From Sandaracinobacteroides saxicola (GTDB lineage Bacteria > Pseudomonadota > Alphaproteobacteria > Sphingomonadales > Sphingomonadaceae), in assembly GCF_014117445.1 (NCBI RefSeq), contig NZ_CP059851.1:2232001-2296000 (forward strand): a DNA stretch of 64,000 nucleotides, read 5' to 3'. Under the pieces are notes generated by a model that saw nothing but the letters and a program-made list of their open reading frames with translations, had not been told where the DNA came from and did not search any database. How positions within the stretch are numbered: the stretch's first letter is position 1; every line of letters begins with the position of its first letter. Made by a program: the position numbers and the translations under genes. Positions 27,830-37,012 of this stretch are shown piece after piece.

Positions 27830-28503
27830 GCCCGATACCGCCGCGCCCGCCGCGCCAGCCATTCGGACAGCAGCAGCGCCGCCACCGCCAGCGCCACCGC
27901 CATCAACGAAAGCCGCGCCGCCACCCCCTCCTGCCCCGGCACCTGCAAGGCCGCATAGATGGCCAGCGGCAGCGTCTGCGTCTCGCCCGGAATGCTGGAC
28001 ACGAAGGTAATGGTCGCGCCGAACTCCCCCAGCGCCTTGGCAAAGCCCAGCACCGCGCCCGCCAGCACGCCCGGCACCGCCAGCGGCAGCGTAATGCTCA
28101 TGAACGCCCGCCGGCGCGACGCCCCCAAGGTTCGCGCCGCCGCCGGCAGCCGCGGGTCCACCGCCTCCAGCGCCTGCCGGATGGGCCGCACCAGCAGCGG
28201 CAGCGACATCAGCGCCGCCGCGATCGCCGCGCCCTGCCAGCTGAACAGCACCGACACGCCCAGCGCCGCCAGCGCCTGCCCCAGCACGCCGTCGCGGCCG
28301 AAGGCGATCAGCAGCAGGTAGCCCGTCACCACCGGCGGCAGCACCAGCGGCAAATGCACCGCGCTGTCCAGCAGCGCCCGCCCCGGCCAGGCCGGCTTCG
28401 CCAGCGCCCAGGCGAGCGCCAGCGCCAGCGGCAGGCTGAACAGCGTCGCCACCAGCGCCACCTTCAACGACAGCAGGATGATGAGCGTCTCGGCCTCGCT
28501 CAC
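27826..28503 (-). CDS. modB: Molybdate ABC transporter permease ModB
   Basis: A 225-residue permease with about five membrane helices and the EAA-type loop (AARTLGASRRRAFMSITLPLAVPGV) that contacts ModC. The ending GEFGATITFVSSIPGETQTLPLAIY is typical of ModB. The GTG at 28503 overlaps the modA stop codon, and the longer open frame upstream is a shadow of modA. Confidence 0.93.
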   Translation of the reverse strand: MSEAETLIILLSLKVALVATLFSLPLALALAWALAKPAWPGRALLDSAVHLPLVLPPVVTGYLLLIAFGRDGVLGQALAALGVSVLFSWQGAAIAAALMSLPLLVRPIRQALEAVDPRLPAAARTLGASRRRAFMSITLPLAVPGVLAGAVLGFAKALGEFGATITFVSSIPGETQTLPLAIYAALQVPGQEGVAARLSLMAVALAVAALLLSEWLARRARRYRA

Positions 28504-29249
28504 CGCGCCATCCCGAACCCCCGCGCCACGAACAGCCGCCGCGCCGCCGGCCCCCGCAGGAAGGCCAGGAACGCCCGCGCCTCCGCGCTGTCCCCCCCCT
28601 TCACCACCGCCACCGGATAGACGATCGGCGGATGGCTGACCGCCGGAAACACGCCCGCCACCCGCACCTTCGCGCTCGCCTTGGCATCGGTCGCATACAC
28701 GATGCCCGCCACGGCATCGCCGCGCTCCACGAACGCCAATGCAGAGCGCACATTTTCCGCCCGCGCCAGTGTCGGCTCGGCCGCCGCCCACACGCCCAGG
28801 TTGCTCAGCGCCGCCCGGGCATAGCGCCCCACCGGCACGCTCGCCGGATCGCCCGTCACCCAGCGCGCCCGGCCCACCAGCGCCGCAAAGGCGAAATTGT
28901 TGCCGATCACCACCTTTCGCCTGTCCGCCGCCGGCACCACCAGCACCAGCCGGTTGGTCAGAAGGTCGGCCCGCGTTCCCGCCACCAGCAGCCCGGCCCT
29001 GTCCAGCACATCCATCCACTGCTCATCCGCCGACAGGAACAGGTTCGCCGGCGCCCCCGCCTGCACCTGCCGCGCCAGCGCGGAGGACGCACCGAGCACC
29101 GGCACCGGCCGTTCATGCCCCGCCTTCGCCCAGGCATCGGCCAGGTCATTCACCACCTCGGTCAGGCTGGACGCCGCATAGATGTTGAGCGGCGCCGCCA
29201 TCAGCGGCGCCGACAGCAGGCCCAGCAGCAACAGCAGCAGCCGCATCAT
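28500..29249 (-). CDS. modA: Molybdate-binding periplasmic protein ModA
   Basis: A 249-residue substrate-binding protein with a signal peptide (MMRLLLLLLGLLSAPLMA). The mature start LNIYAASSLTEVVNDLADA and later GASSALARQVQAGAPANLFLSAD give the oxyanion-binding serines. It feeds molybdate to ModBC. It is the first gene of modABC and divergent from a glutathione transferase gene. No molybdate-responsive regulator gene is adjacent. Confidence 0.93.
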   Translation of the reverse strand: MMRLLLLLLGLLSAPLMAAPLNIYAASSLTEVVNDLADAWAKAGHERPVPVLGASSALARQVQAGAPANLFLSADEQWMDVLDRAGLLVAGTRADLLTNRLVLVVPAADRRKVVIGNNFAFAALVGRARWVTGDPASVPVGRYARAALSNLGVWAAAEPTLARAENVRSALAFVERGDAVAGIVYATDAKASAKVRVAGVFPAVSHPPIVYPVAVVKGGDSAEARAFLAFLRGPAARRLFVARGFGMAR

Positions 29250-29402
29250 CCACGCATCCCATACCGCACCATGCGCCTTCTTTAGCGCCGCCGCGCGCCC
29301 CCGCACAATCGGTCACGTTCGGCGCACCCCTTCGCCCGGTCCGCTTGACAGGCACGAAACCAGGGTCGATGTTCCCGCTATGTTCATTCCTGGAGATGCC
29401 TC

Positions 29403-29999
29403 ATGAGCCTCACCTTATACACCAACCCGAAATCACGCGGCCGCACCGTCCGCTTCATGCTGGAGGAGCTGGGCGTGCCCTATGACACGGTCGTGCTGGA
29501 CTATGGCACCAGCATGAAGGCGCCCGACTATCTCGCCATCAACCCGATGGGCAAGGTGCCGGCCATCCGCCACGGCGACCAGATCGTCACCGAATCCGCG
29601 GCGTGCTGCGCCTATCTCGCCGATGCCTTCCCGGAAAAGGGTCTGGCGCCCCCGCCGGCCCGGCGCGGCTCCTACTATCGCTGGCTGTTCTTCGGCGCCG
29701 GCCCGGTCGAATCGGCGATCATGGATCGCTACCGCAGAATCGAAAATGATGCCGAGGCGCAGGTCATGGCCGGCTATGGCAGCTTCGATGCCATGGTCGC
29801 GGCGCTCGATGTCGCCGTGCGCGCCAACCCCTGGCTCGCCGGCGAGGACTTCAGCGCCGCGGACGTCTATGCCGGATCGCAGATCGACTGGCCGATGCAG
29901 TTCGGCATGCTTCAGGGCACGCCCGCGCTCAACGCCTATGTCGAGCGCCTGCGCGACCGCCCCGCCTACAGGCGCGCCAAATCGCTCGACGACGGATAA
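29403..29999 (+). CDS. Glutathione S-transferase family protein
   Basis: A 198-residue protein with the thioredoxin-like N-terminal domain ([46 protein letters not shown] with the ES glutathione contact) and an all-helical C-terminal domain. Substrates are unknown; detoxification is the usual role. GGAGATGCCTC lies before the ATG. Its 3' end overlaps the convergent gpmA gene by 34 bp. Confidence 0.9.
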   Translation: MSLTLYTNPKSRGRTVRFMLEELGVPYDTVVLDYGTSMKAPDYLAINPMGKVPAIRHGDQIVTESAACCAYLADAFPEKGLAPPPARRGSYYRWLFFGAGPVESAIMDRYRRIENDAEAQVMAGYGSFDAMVAALDVAVRANPWLAGEDFSAADVYAGSQIDWPMQFGMLQGTPALNAYVERLRDRPAYRRAKSLDDG

Positions 30000-30667
30000 T
30001 AGCGTTCCACCAGCTGCAAATCGGCGTCCAACTCATAGACCAGCGGCGCCCCTGTCGGGATCTCCTCGTGCAGGATGTCGGCGTCGCTGATGCCGGACAG
30101 ATGCTTCACCAGCGCCCGCAGCGAATTGCCGTGCGCCGCCACCAGCACCCGCTGCCCGCGCCGCAGTTCCGGCGCGATCGCGGTTTCGAAATAGGGCAGC
30201 ACGCGCGCGATCGTATCCTTCAGACTTTCCGCCACCGGCACCTCGATGCCGGCATAGCGCCGGTCGGCGGAGAGGTCATAGGCGCTCCCCGCCTCCATCG
30301 GCGGTGGCGGCACGTCGAAACTGCGCCGCCATATCAGCACCTGTTCCTCGCCGTGCAGCGCCGCCGTCTCGGCCTTGTTCAGGCCCGTCAGCCCGCCATA
30401 ATGCCGCTCGTTCAGCCGCCAGTCCTTGGTCATCGGCAGCCACAGCCGACCCATCGCCTCCAGCACGATGTTCGCCGTCTTGATGGCGCGCATCTGCACG
30501 CTGGTGAACACCTGGTCGAAATCAAAGCCTTTTGCCGCCAGCAGCTCGCCCGCCGCCCGCGCCTCGGCGGCGCCCTTTTCGGTCACATCCACATCCCACC
30601 AGCCGGTGAAACGGTTCTCCAGGTTCCAGGCGGATTGCCCGTGGCGGATCAGCACCAGCGTCGGCAT
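29966..30667 (-). CDS. gpmA: 2,3-bisphosphoglycerate-dependent phosphoglycerate mutase
   Basis: A 233-residue glycolytic enzyme interconverting 3- and 2-phosphoglycerate. The phosphohistidine motif [18 protein letters not shown] is at the N-terminus, and [12 protein letters not shown] and [14 protein letters not shown] complete the active site. GGAGC precedes the ATG. The gene follows a GNAT gene by one base and ends the M14-GNAT-gpmA unit. Confidence 0.95.
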   Translation of the reverse strand: MPTLVLIRHGQSAWNLENRFTGWWDVDVTEKGAAEARAAGELLAAKGFDFDQVFTSVQMRAIKTANIVLEAMGRLWLPMTKDWRLNERHYGGLTGLNKAETAALHGEEQVLIWRRSFDVPPPPMEAGSAYDLSADRRYAGIEVPVAESLKDTIARVLPYFETAIAPELRRGQRVLVAAHGNSLRALVKHLSGISDADILHEEIPTGAPLVYELDADLQLVERYYPSSSDLARL

Positions 30668-30668
30668 G

Positions 30669-31124
30669 TCAAAGCTCCATCGTATAGCATATGTTATGCG
30701 GGCTGTCGGGATAATCCCCGAACGGCGCGCAGGGCACAAACCCGAACCGCGCGTACAAGGCCCGCGCCGCGGCATAATCGTCGGACGTCCCCGTCTCCAG
30801 GCTCAACCGCGTCCAGCCCCGCGCGCGCGCCACTGCGACCAGGTGCGCCAGCAGCGCCGCCGCCACGCCCCGCCGCTGGAAGTCCGCCGCGGTGCGCATG
30901 GACTTCACCTCGCCATGCCCGTCGCCCAGATCCTTCAACGCCGCCATCCCGGCCAGCTCCCCGCCGATCCATGCCGACCAGAAGGTCATGTCCGGCGCCC
31001 GCAGCGACGCCAGGTCGAGCGCGAAGCTGAACCCCTCCGGCGTCACCGCCCGCGCCTCCGTGACATGCGCGGTGATCAGCTTGGCGATGGCGTCGCCGGA
31101 CAGGTCATCCTCGACGATGCGCAT
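30669..31124 (-). CDS. GNAT family N-acetyltransferase
   Basis: A 151-residue acetyltransferase. The acetyl-CoA pyrophosphate loop is [21 protein letters not shown] and the late strand is [17 protein letters not shown]. The substrate is unknown. Its ATG overlaps the stop codon of the M14 peptidase gene and its stop is one base from gpmA, so it lies in the middle of a coupled set. The longer frame upstream belongs to a shadow of the M14 gene. Confidence 0.85.
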   Translation of the reverse strand: MRIVEDDLSGDAIAKLITAHVTEARAVTPEGFSFALDLASLRAPDMTFWSAWIGGELAGMAALKDLGDGHGEVKSMRTAADFQRRGVAAALLAHLVAVARARGWTRLSLETGTSDDYAAARALYARFGFVPCAPFGDYPDSPHNICYTMEL

Positions 31125-32254
31125 CACAGCCCGTCGATGATCAGCGCCAGCGCCCGCAGGCAATCGCGCGCCAGCGCCGCGCTGCGTTCGGGCGACCAGC
31201 CGTGCACCGCGTCGGGCATCTCCTTCGCATCCTTGAACGGCATCTCCAGCGTGCCGGCCACCGCGCCGAACCGATGCGCCACCGCATTGGTGCTCATCGT
31301 CAGGTTCGCCTTCCCCGCGCCCGCCGGCGGATAGCCCACCCGCGTCTGGAAATCCGGCGACAACCGCGCCAGTTCCGCCTTGTACCGGTTCAACAGCGCC
31401 AGCTGCTTCTCGGTGATCCCGGGAATCCCCTCGAACCCGGCGATGAAATTGTGCGGCAGCGCCTCGTCGCCATGCACGTCCAGCGCGAAATCCACGCCCG
31501 TCGCATCCATCGCATCGCGCACGCACAACACCTCGGGCGAGCGCTCCGCGCTCGGGTTTGCCCATTCGCGATTCAAATTCGCCCCCGCCGCATTGGTCCT
31601 GAGATACCCCCGGCGGGAGCCATCCGGGTTCATGTTCGGCACGATGTGGAACGTCGCCTTCGCCCGCAGCGCCCGCGCGACGGAATCGGCGGCGTCGGTC
31701 AGCAGGGCAAGCGCGCCCTCCATCCACCATTCCGCCATCGTCTCGCCCGGATGCTGCCGGGCATAGAGCCACACCTGTTTCGGCCCGTCGCCCAGGGTCA
31801 GGCAATCCATCGCCTGCCCGTCCAGGCTCTGCCCCAGCACGCGCAGGGTCACGCCCGGCATCGCCGCCATGCGCGCCACCAGGTCATGATGCCGCTCCAT
31901 GCTGTAGGGCGCGAAATAGGCCACCCACAGCGCGCCCGTCTGCAGCGGCGCCACGATCGTCAGCGTGCCTTCGTCGACAGCCTTATCGAAAGTCGTCTCC
32001 GCCTGCGTCCAATGCACCCGGTCGCCGCTCACCCGCGCGCGATAGCCCGGCCAGCCCAGCGGATAGGCGGACGCGTTCAACCCCGTGATTCGCAGCGTCG
32101 CCACCGTCCCCGGCTTGGCCGTCACGCGGAAATGGAACCACTGGAAGAATTCGCCGCCGGCATCGCGACGGATGCCCAGCGTCGCCCCATCACCCTCGAT
32201 GCCGCGCACCTCGATATTGCCCGAATCAAAGGCGCTGTGGATCGCGATCGTCAT
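31124..32254 (-). CDS. M14-type cytosolic carboxypeptidase
   Basis: A 376-residue zinc carboxypeptidase of the Nna1/AGBL-like cytosolic branch. It has an N-terminal beta domain (~120 residues) and then the peptidase domain with the zinc pair His168/Glu171 ([13 protein letters not shown]). DVHGDE supplies the third ligand, and LEMPF carries the catalytic Glu. Eukaryotic relatives remove glutamates from tubulin tails; bacterial substrates are not known. There is no signal peptide. It heads the M14-GNAT-gpmA unit. Confidence 0.9.
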   Translation of the reverse strand: MTIAIHSAFDSGNIEVRGIEGDGATLGIRRDAGGEFFQWFHFRVTAKPGTVATLRITGLNASAYPLGWPGYRARVSGDRVHWTQAETTFDKAVDEGTLTIVAPLQTGALWVAYFAPYSMERHHDLVARMAAMPGVTLRVLGQSLDGQAMDCLTLGDGPKQVWLYARQHPGETMAEWWMEGALALLTDAADSVARALRAKATFHIVPNMNPDGSRRGYLRTNAAGANLNREWANPSAERSPEVLCVRDAMDATGVDFALDVHGDEALPHNFIAGFEGIPGITEKQLALLNRYKAELARLSPDFQTRVGYPPAGAGKANLTMSTNAVAHRFGAVAGTLEMPFKDAKEMPDAVHGWSPERSAALARDCLRALALIIDGL

Positions 32255-32293
32255 GCCGCCCGCGTTAGCAGCGCCGGCCGCCGTCCCGAAAGC

Positions 32294-32878
32294 CTATTTC
32301 AGCTTCACCCGCACCGTCTTGCCTGATTCGCCGGGAAAACCCTGCAACAGCGCGCCGGCCAGCGCCTCCACCACCGGCGCCTTCAACACCCCATCCTCGA
32401 CCGTGGTCGCCCGGCCTTCCCACACCACGCTCTGGTCGCTCTTTCGCTTCATCTGCAACGCCAGCATCGTCGTGCGCACCTGCGTCGGCGTCGATTGCCC
32501 CACCGGCACATTGACGCTGCCGCCGATCCCCACGCCCCCGCCGAAGGTGCCGCCGCCGATGCCAATGCGGAACGGCGACGGCTTCGGCACGCCCGCCTGC
32601 ACGCTCTGCGTCACCGTCATGGTGGCGATCACCTCCGCGCTCTCCGGCGGCGCACTGCGATAGCCCGCCGCCTCCAGGCCCCGCGCCACCGCGGCCGCCT
32701 GCCCGCGAAACTCCAGGCTGTCCGTCACGCGCGGATCGGCGCTCACCACCGCCACGGTGGAGCGCGGCGGCGGCGGCGCCAGGTGGAAGCGCGTCACATC
32801 CGCCTGCAACCCCGGCTGCGCGCAGGCCGCCAGCAACAGCGGCACCAACCCCAGCCCCAGCTTCGCCCCATGCCGCAT
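32294..32878 (-). CDS. DUF4136-type lipoprotein
   Basis: A 194-residue protein with a lipoprotein signal (LGLVPLLLAACAQ, lipobox LAAC). A DUF4136-like body follows: an alternating beta pattern, a central glycine-rich loop (GIGGGTFGGGVGIGGSVNV) and a late KSDQSVVWEGRATT strand. It is anchored in the envelope and the role is unknown. GGAGAAGGGTG stands upstream of the ATG at 32878. Confidence 0.82.
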   Translation of the reverse strand: MRHGAKLGLGLVPLLLAACAQPGLQADVTRFHLAPPPPRSTVAVVSADPRVTDSLEFRGQAAAVARGLEAAGYRSAPPESAEVIATMTVTQSVQAGVPKPSPFRIGIGGGTFGGGVGIGGSVNVPVGQSTPTQVRTTMLALQMKRKSDQSVVWEGRATTVEDGVLKAPVVEALAGALLQGFPGESGKTVRVKLK

Positions 32879-33009
32879 CACCCTTCTCCCGCTTCTCCAG
32901 CGCAATCTACGCCCTAACCGATACGCCCCACAAGCCAGCCGGTTGCGGCCGTCACAATCGTTGATGCCGAACTACGGGAAACACATTCGAAGCCACTACA
33001 TCCATTTTG

Positions 33010-33441
33010 TCATTCAGTTTTTGACCTGCGCCTCATGCGCATAACGCACCATGCTACCAATGCAGCCCCATGCACAAGCGACGTCAAAAGCAGAACTGCA
33101 AATGCGGGCAATAGCGCATAGCCTTCAATGCTATCACCATCCGGTACGCCAGCAGCAAAAAACAGAATTGATGCCCCGACGTGATAAATCATAAACGCAC
33201 ATGGAAAAAATAATACATGCAAAATCCAATGAAATCTGCTGTCATCTATCAATTTCCAGATTATTATAGACAACATTATTGGAAAAAGTGCCGAAATGAT
33301 CCACCCAATAGCTTTAAGATCGGAAGATTTTGAACCGATTCTTTCGAAGAATATAACATTCGGATTGATCGCGTCTTGCAGAAAAGTTAGCAAAACATAT
33401 GCGATTGCCGCGACATAAACCAATTTCAAGATGCGGGTCAT
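33010..33441 (-). CDS. Small four-helix membrane protein, AT-rich
   Basis: A 143-residue protein with four hydrophobic segments and a basic C-terminus (MRMRRRSKTE). No family is recognised. Its codons are much richer in A and T than those of every neighbouring gene, which suggests acquisition by transfer. No strong Shine-Dalgarno is visible before the ATG. Confidence 0.6.
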   Translation of the reverse strand: MTRILKLVYVAAIAYVLLTFLQDAINPNVIFFERIGSKSSDLKAIGWIISALFPIMLSIIIWKLIDDSRFHWILHVLFFPCAFMIYHVGASILFFAAGVPDGDSIEGYALLPAFAVLLLTSLVHGAALVAWCVMRMRRRSKTE

Positions 33442-33517
33442 CCCATAACATCGCTCTAAAAATGTGGGTTAGCAAGGGGACTAACTCGCTTCGGAAGCGA
33501 CGTCGCTCACCCCGCGG

Positions 33518-33546
33518 TTGACTCCGCCCCCCATCCCCCTTATGCG
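33518..33546 (+). promoter_or_regulatory. Sigma-70-type promoter of rpmJ
   Basis: TTGACT (33518-33523), exactly 17 bp, then TATGCG (33541-33546). This gives a leader of about 30 nt before rpmJ. The rpmB promoter has the same -10 hexamer and spacing. Confidence 0.7.
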
Positions 33547-33582
33547 ACCGCGCTTTCCAAGACCACCTGCAGGGCCCGACCA

Positions 33583-33708
33583 ATGAAGATCCGCAACAGC
33601 CTGAAGTCGCTCAAGGGGCGGCATCGCGACAACCGCGTCATTCGCCGCCGCGGCCGCACCTACGTCATCAACAAGACCAACCGCCGCTTCAAGGCCCGCC
33701 AGGGCTGA
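33583..33708 (+). CDS. rpmJ: 50S ribosomal protein L36
   Basis: A 41-residue, strongly basic protein ([20 protein letters not shown] ... RRFKARQG) identical in style to alphaproteobacterial L36. It lacks the four zinc-binding cysteines of the C+ type, so it is the zinc-independent form. GCAGGG precedes the ATG. Its stop codon TGA overlaps the first base of a 142-bp palindromic repeat that probably also ends the transcript. Confidence 0.95.
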   Translation: MKIRNSLKSLKGRHRDNRVIRRRGRTYVINKTNRRFKARQG

Positions 33709-33849
33709 GCGTGTCTGCAAATCGTCCAAGGCGGGCTGCAAACGTCGATTCCCTGCGCTTCGGTGCTCACGTGCCTTCACGCACGCTGCGCTCCGATGCT
33801 CGACAATCACCGTTTTCGCCACGCCCTGAACGATTTTCAGACACGCTCA
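33708..33849 (+). repeat. MITE-like near-palindromic element, copy 1
   Basis: A 142-bp element with terminal inverted repeats AGCGTGTCTG / CAGACACGCT and an interior that folds on itself over most of its length. It aligns base for base with the reverse complement of 59166-59310 except at the outer ~10 bp, where both arms differ together. It begins at the last base of the rpmJ stop. Confidence 0.75.
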
Positions 33850-33862
33850 TCTGATCCAGGGC

Positions 33863-34471
33863 ATGACGATACGTGCCGCGGTCTTCGACGTCGGCCATGT
33901 CCTCTATGACTGGGACCCGCGCTACCTCTACGCCAAGCTCATCCCCGATCCGGCGCGGCTGGACTGGTTTCTCAGCCACGTCGTCACCCACGCCTGGCAT
34001 TTCCAGCATGACGCCGGCCGCGCCTTTGCCGACACCAGCGCCGAGCTGATCGCGCAATATCCAGCCGAACGCGCGCTCATCGAACTCTACGCCCCGCGCT
34101 GGCTGGAAACCGTCGGCGACCCCGTCCCCGGCATGGCGGCCATCGTCGCCGCGCTGCACGCCCGCGGCGTGCCGCTCTACGCCATCACCAACTTCTCCGC
34201 CGAGTTCTGGTCCCTGTTCCGCCCCACCGCCCCCGTTTTCGACGCCTTCACCGACATCATCGTCTCCGGCGCCGAAAGGTTGGTGAAACCCGATCCAGCC
34301 ATCTATGCACTGGCAAAACGCCGTTTCACCCTTGATACAGGCGAGGCCATCTTCATCGATGACCGGCCGGACAATGTCGCCGCCGCCGAAGCCGCCGGCT
34401 GGATCGGCCACCAGTTCACCGACGCCGCCAGCCTGAAACGCCGGCTCACGCACCTGAAACTACTCGGGTAG
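33863..34471 (+). CDS. HAD-family hydrolase
   Basis: A 202-residue haloacid dehalogenase-like protein. Motif I is FDVGHVLYDWD (nucleophile Asp in FDVG), motif II ITNFS, motif III Lys in RLVKPDP, and motif IV FIDDRPDNVAAAEAAGW. The layout matches the small-cap branch that acts on haloacids or phosphorylated metabolites. The substrate is unknown. The gene sits just after the palindromic repeat, which also holds its upstream region. Confidence 0.88.
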   Translation: MTIRAAVFDVGHVLYDWDPRYLYAKLIPDPARLDWFLSHVVTHAWHFQHDAGRAFADTSAELIAQYPAERALIELYAPRWLETVGDPVPGMAAIVAALHARGVPLYAITNFSAEFWSLFRPTAPVFDAFTDIIVSGAERLVKPDPAIYALAKRRFTLDTGEAIFIDDRPDNVAAAEAAGWIGHQFTDAASLKRRLTHLKLLG

Positions 34472-34483
34472 CACCTGCCAAAC

Positions 34484-34768
34484 TTAGTTTTCGGGCAGTA
34501 CCTGCCGCCAGGCGGTCACCGCCACGCTCGCGAACAGCCCGACCTCGGCATAGGGGTCCTTCGCCGCGAACGCCACCGCCGCCTTGCGATCGGGAAAGTT
34601 CATCAGCAGCATCGAGCCGATGGGCGCCCCGGCATCATCCAGCAGCGGCCCCGCCACCACCACCTTCTCGACGGCCGCCTTCAGATAGCGCAGATGCTCC
34701 GGGCGCGTCGCCGCCCGCAATTCCGCGGACAGCGGCTTGTCGATGCAGTGGATCGCAAAGGTCGGCAC
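34484..34768 (-). CDS. YciI family protein
   Basis: A 94-residue dimeric alpha/beta-barrel protein of the YciI type ([46 protein letters not shown]). These are muconolactone-isomerase-like and mostly of unknown function. The frame is open up to 34891. The start is placed at GTG 34768 because the family has about 95 residues and because the rpmB promoter lies in the upstream extension. The exact start is uncertain. Confidence 0.78.
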   Translation of the reverse strand: MPTFAIHCIDKPLSAELRAATRPEHLRYLKAAVEKVVVAGPLLDDAGAPIGSMLLMNFPDRKAAVAFAAKDPYAEVGLFASVAVTAWRQVLPEN

Positions 34769-34829
34769 CGCCAAGGCTTTGGCACTTTCCCCCAGGCCGG
34801 TCCATAGGCTTTCCGCCGTCGCAGCCACC

Positions 34830-34858
34830 TTGACGCCCGCCGCCGTCATCGCTATGCG
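34830..34858 (+). promoter_or_regulatory. Sigma-70-type promoter of rpmB
   Basis: TTGACG (34830-34835), a 17-bp spacer, and TATGCG (34853-34858). It is 44 bp upstream of the rpmB start. Confidence 0.7.
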
Positions 34859-34901
34859 CCGCCCTTCGATTTCCCCATTCAGCAAACCCAAGGATCACAT
34901 G

Positions 34902-35192
34902 ATGTCGCGCGTCTGCGAACTCACCGCCAAAGGTCGGCAGGTCGGCCACAATGTCAGCCACGCCAACAACAAGACCAAGCGCACCTTCCTGCCCAACCTG
35001 CAACCGGTCACGCTGATGTCGGATGCGCTCGGCCGCTCGATCCGCCTCCGCGTTTCCACCCACGGCCTGCGCTCGGTCGAGCATGTCGGCGGCCTCGACA
35101 ACTGGCTGCTGAAGACCAGCGAAGCTGACCTCAGCCTGAAGGCCCGCCGGCTGAAGCGCGAAGTCGCCAAGAAAGTCGCACCGGCCGCCTGA
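34902..35192 (+). CDS. rpmB: 50S ribosomal protein L28
   Basis: A 96-residue ribosomal protein, recognised by [20 protein letters not shown] and [16 protein letters not shown] near the N-terminus. Two ATG codons stand in a row. The second (34902) is preferred for its spacing of about 7 nt to AAGGA. A GNAT gene starts 14 bp after the stop and may be co-transcribed. Confidence 0.97.
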   Translation: MSRVCELTAKGRQVGHNVSHANNKTKRTFLPNLQPVTLMSDALGRSIRLRVSTHGLRSVEHVGGLDNWLLKTSEADLSLKARRLKREVAKKVAPAA

Positions 35193-35206
35193 CGCGCGCC
35201 GGGGCC

Positions 35207-35806
35207 ATGCACCGCCCGCCCGCACGGATCGCAACCGATACCGACCGGGCCGCCGCCCTCGCCCTGCTCACCGCCGCGTTCCAAAGCGACCCGGCGATGA
35301 CCTACATCTGGCCGGACGCCGCCAGCCGCGCCCGCCGCCTGCCCGCCCTGTTCGCCGCCATCTGGGATGACGACCATGCCCAGGGCGGCACGGCCTTCGT
35401 CACCGCCGGCGGCGAGGCCGCCACCCTCTGGCTGCCACCCGGCCACCAGCCCCTGTCCCTCGCCGCCGTGCTGCCGCGGCTCCCCCTCTTCATCCGCCTG
35501 CTCGGCGGCGGTTTCTTCCGCGCGCTCGCCAACACCCAGGCGATGGAACGCCACCGTCCCCGCTACCCGCACCATTACCTGCACTTCGCCGGCTGCCACC
35601 CCACGCACCAGGGCAAAGGCCACGGCGGCCGCGCCATCCGCGCCGGCCTCGCCCGCGCCGACGCCGACGGTCTCCCCGCCTACCTCGAAACCGCCACCCC
35701 CACCAACGTCCCGCTCTACGAATCGCTCGGCTTCCGCACCCTGCACCAATGGACCGTCGGCCAAACCCTCCCTTTCTGGGGCATGCAACGCCCTGCGAGT
35801 CCCTAA
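35207..35806 (+). CDS. GNAT family N-acetyltransferase
   Basis: A 199-residue acetyltransferase. The acetyl-CoA loop is CHPTHQGKGHGGRAIRAGL and the C-terminal strand-turn is NVPLYESLGFRTLHQW. The central DDHAQGGTAFVTAGGEAATLWLPP resembles the group containing puromycin-type acetyltransferases. The substrate is unknown. It lies directly behind rpmB. Confidence 0.85.
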   Translation: MHRPPARIATDTDRAAALALLTAAFQSDPAMTYIWPDAASRARRLPALFAAIWDDDHAQGGTAFVTAGGEAATLWLPPGHQPLSLAAVLPRLPLFIRLLGGGFFRALANTQAMERHRPRYPHHYLHFAGCHPTHQGKGHGGRAIRAGLARADADGLPAYLETATPTNVPLYESLGFRTLHQWTVGQTLPFWGMQRPASP

Positions 35807-35859
35807 GGCGCATCGTATGAGCGAAGGTAATGCGCCTGATTAGAGGCAGCGGCGCAATA

Positions 35860-35928
35860 CACCCCTCCTGCCCGGCGTAGCCGAGAGCGGGAGGGGCGAC
35901 TCGCGCGATAGCGCGGCGGGGGTGGGTG
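35860..35928 (+). repeat. Type II double-hairpin repeat
   Basis: CACCCCTCCTGC-ccGGC-gta-GCCgaGAGCGGGAGGGG, CGACTCGCGC-gata-GCGCG, then GCGGGGGTGGGTG. A second copy with different hairpin stems is at 45422-45489. Confidence 0.75.
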
Positions 35929-35942
35929 CAAACCGCGCCCTT

Positions 35943-36965
35943 TCACTCTCCCACCAGCTCGAACTTCAGCAACAACGTCCGCTGCACGGACCGGAAATTG
36001 TCATCCGACATCAGATAGAGGAACATCCGCCCCCCCTCCCGACGCAGCGCCATCCCCTCCATATTGTCCACGCTCAGCGGCGGCGCGATCGTCGCCAGCA
36101 CCTCCGGCCGCACCAGCGTTTCCGTCGCGCTGCCGTCCAGCTGGCCGGCAATGTCCGCCACGGCAATCGCCGCCGCCGCGCCCGTCAACGGCGAGAATTT
36201 CCGGTGCAGCACCAGCGCCTTCGTGCCCACCATCACCATGTCGGTGGGATCGAACCCGCTCGGCGGCAGCCAGCTGAAGCGCCGCTCCACCTTGCCGTCG
36301 CGCCAGATCAGCGCATCGCGTCCGCCATCCGGCCCCGCCGCCTCTTCCGAAAGCGCCAGCATCCGCCCATCGCCCAGCCGCGTGAACGCCTCCGCGCCGC
36401 CATTGCGGGGCCAGGCGCCGCTCGCCGGAATCGCCTCCACCGCCCGCGCCCGCGCCGCCAGCGTCTCCGGCGCGCACGCATCGATCCCGTCATAACGCTG
36501 GATGCGATGGGTCTGCTCGAACGCCACGTCCGCCTCACCGCCGCTCAGCGAGACCGCCTCGGCATCCCCCGCCTCCTTGGTGGGCGGCGGCGCGCCATCC
36601 GCCCCCAGCACCGGCGCCAGCCAGGCCCGCCCCACGCCGGTCAATCGCCCCTTGCCTTCCACCGGCTCGAACGCCATCCAGTTGCCGGTATCGCTCACCG
36701 CCAGCAGCCGGCCGCACCGCCCCTCCCAGGCCAGCGCAGACCAGCCGCCGAACCGCCGCTCGTCGGACCGCAGCACCAGCCCGCCCATGAAGCGCAACCG
36801 CCCCACCCGGTCCGCCGCCGCATCCTCCGGGTTCATCGCCAGCGCTTCGGCCCGCACCGCAATCTCGCTCACCTCCCCCGCCGCGGAGGGCGCGCCGGCC
36901 GCGAACAGCGCCACCGCGCCCCCGAACGCCACCGCCAGCAGCATCTTCACCGTCTCGAAAAACAT
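35943..36965 (-). CDS. Esterase-like activity of phytase family protein
   Basis: An exported protein of about 340 residues from the phytase-like propeller family. It has a signal peptide (MFFETVKMLLAVAFGGAVAL) and then blade-type repeats with GWSALAWEGRCGRLLAVSDTGNW near the N-terminus and VDNMEGMALRREGGRMFLYLMSDDNF near the C-terminus. These are typical of the acidic metal-binding faces. The enzymatic substrate is unknown. An ATG four codons upstream (36977) is an alternative start. Confidence 0.85.
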   Translation of the reverse strand: MFFETVKMLLAVAFGGAVALFAAGAPSAAGEVSEIAVRAEALAMNPEDAAADRVGRLRFMGGLVLRSDERRFGGWSALAWEGRCGRLLAVSDTGNWMAFEPVEGKGRLTGVGRAWLAPVLGADGAPPPTKEAGDAEAVSLSGGEADVAFEQTHRIQRYDGIDACAPETLAARARAVEAIPASGAWPRNGGAEAFTRLGDGRMLALSEEAAGPDGGRDALIWRDGKVERRFSWLPPSGFDPTDMVMVGTKALVLHRKFSPLTGAAAAIAVADIAGQLDGSATETLVRPEVLATIAPPLSVDNMEGMALRREGGRMFLYLMSDDNFRSVQRTLLLKFELVGE

Positions 36966-37012
36966 GGGGGCGGCCATAGCAGGGCGCGCGCCGCCCCGCT
37001 ATCACCCGCAAC

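Noticed and set aside
34769-34891. N-terminal extension of the YciI protein
   Set aside because: It would overlap the rpmB promoter and make the protein longer than the family, with no Shine-Dalgarno at the far start.
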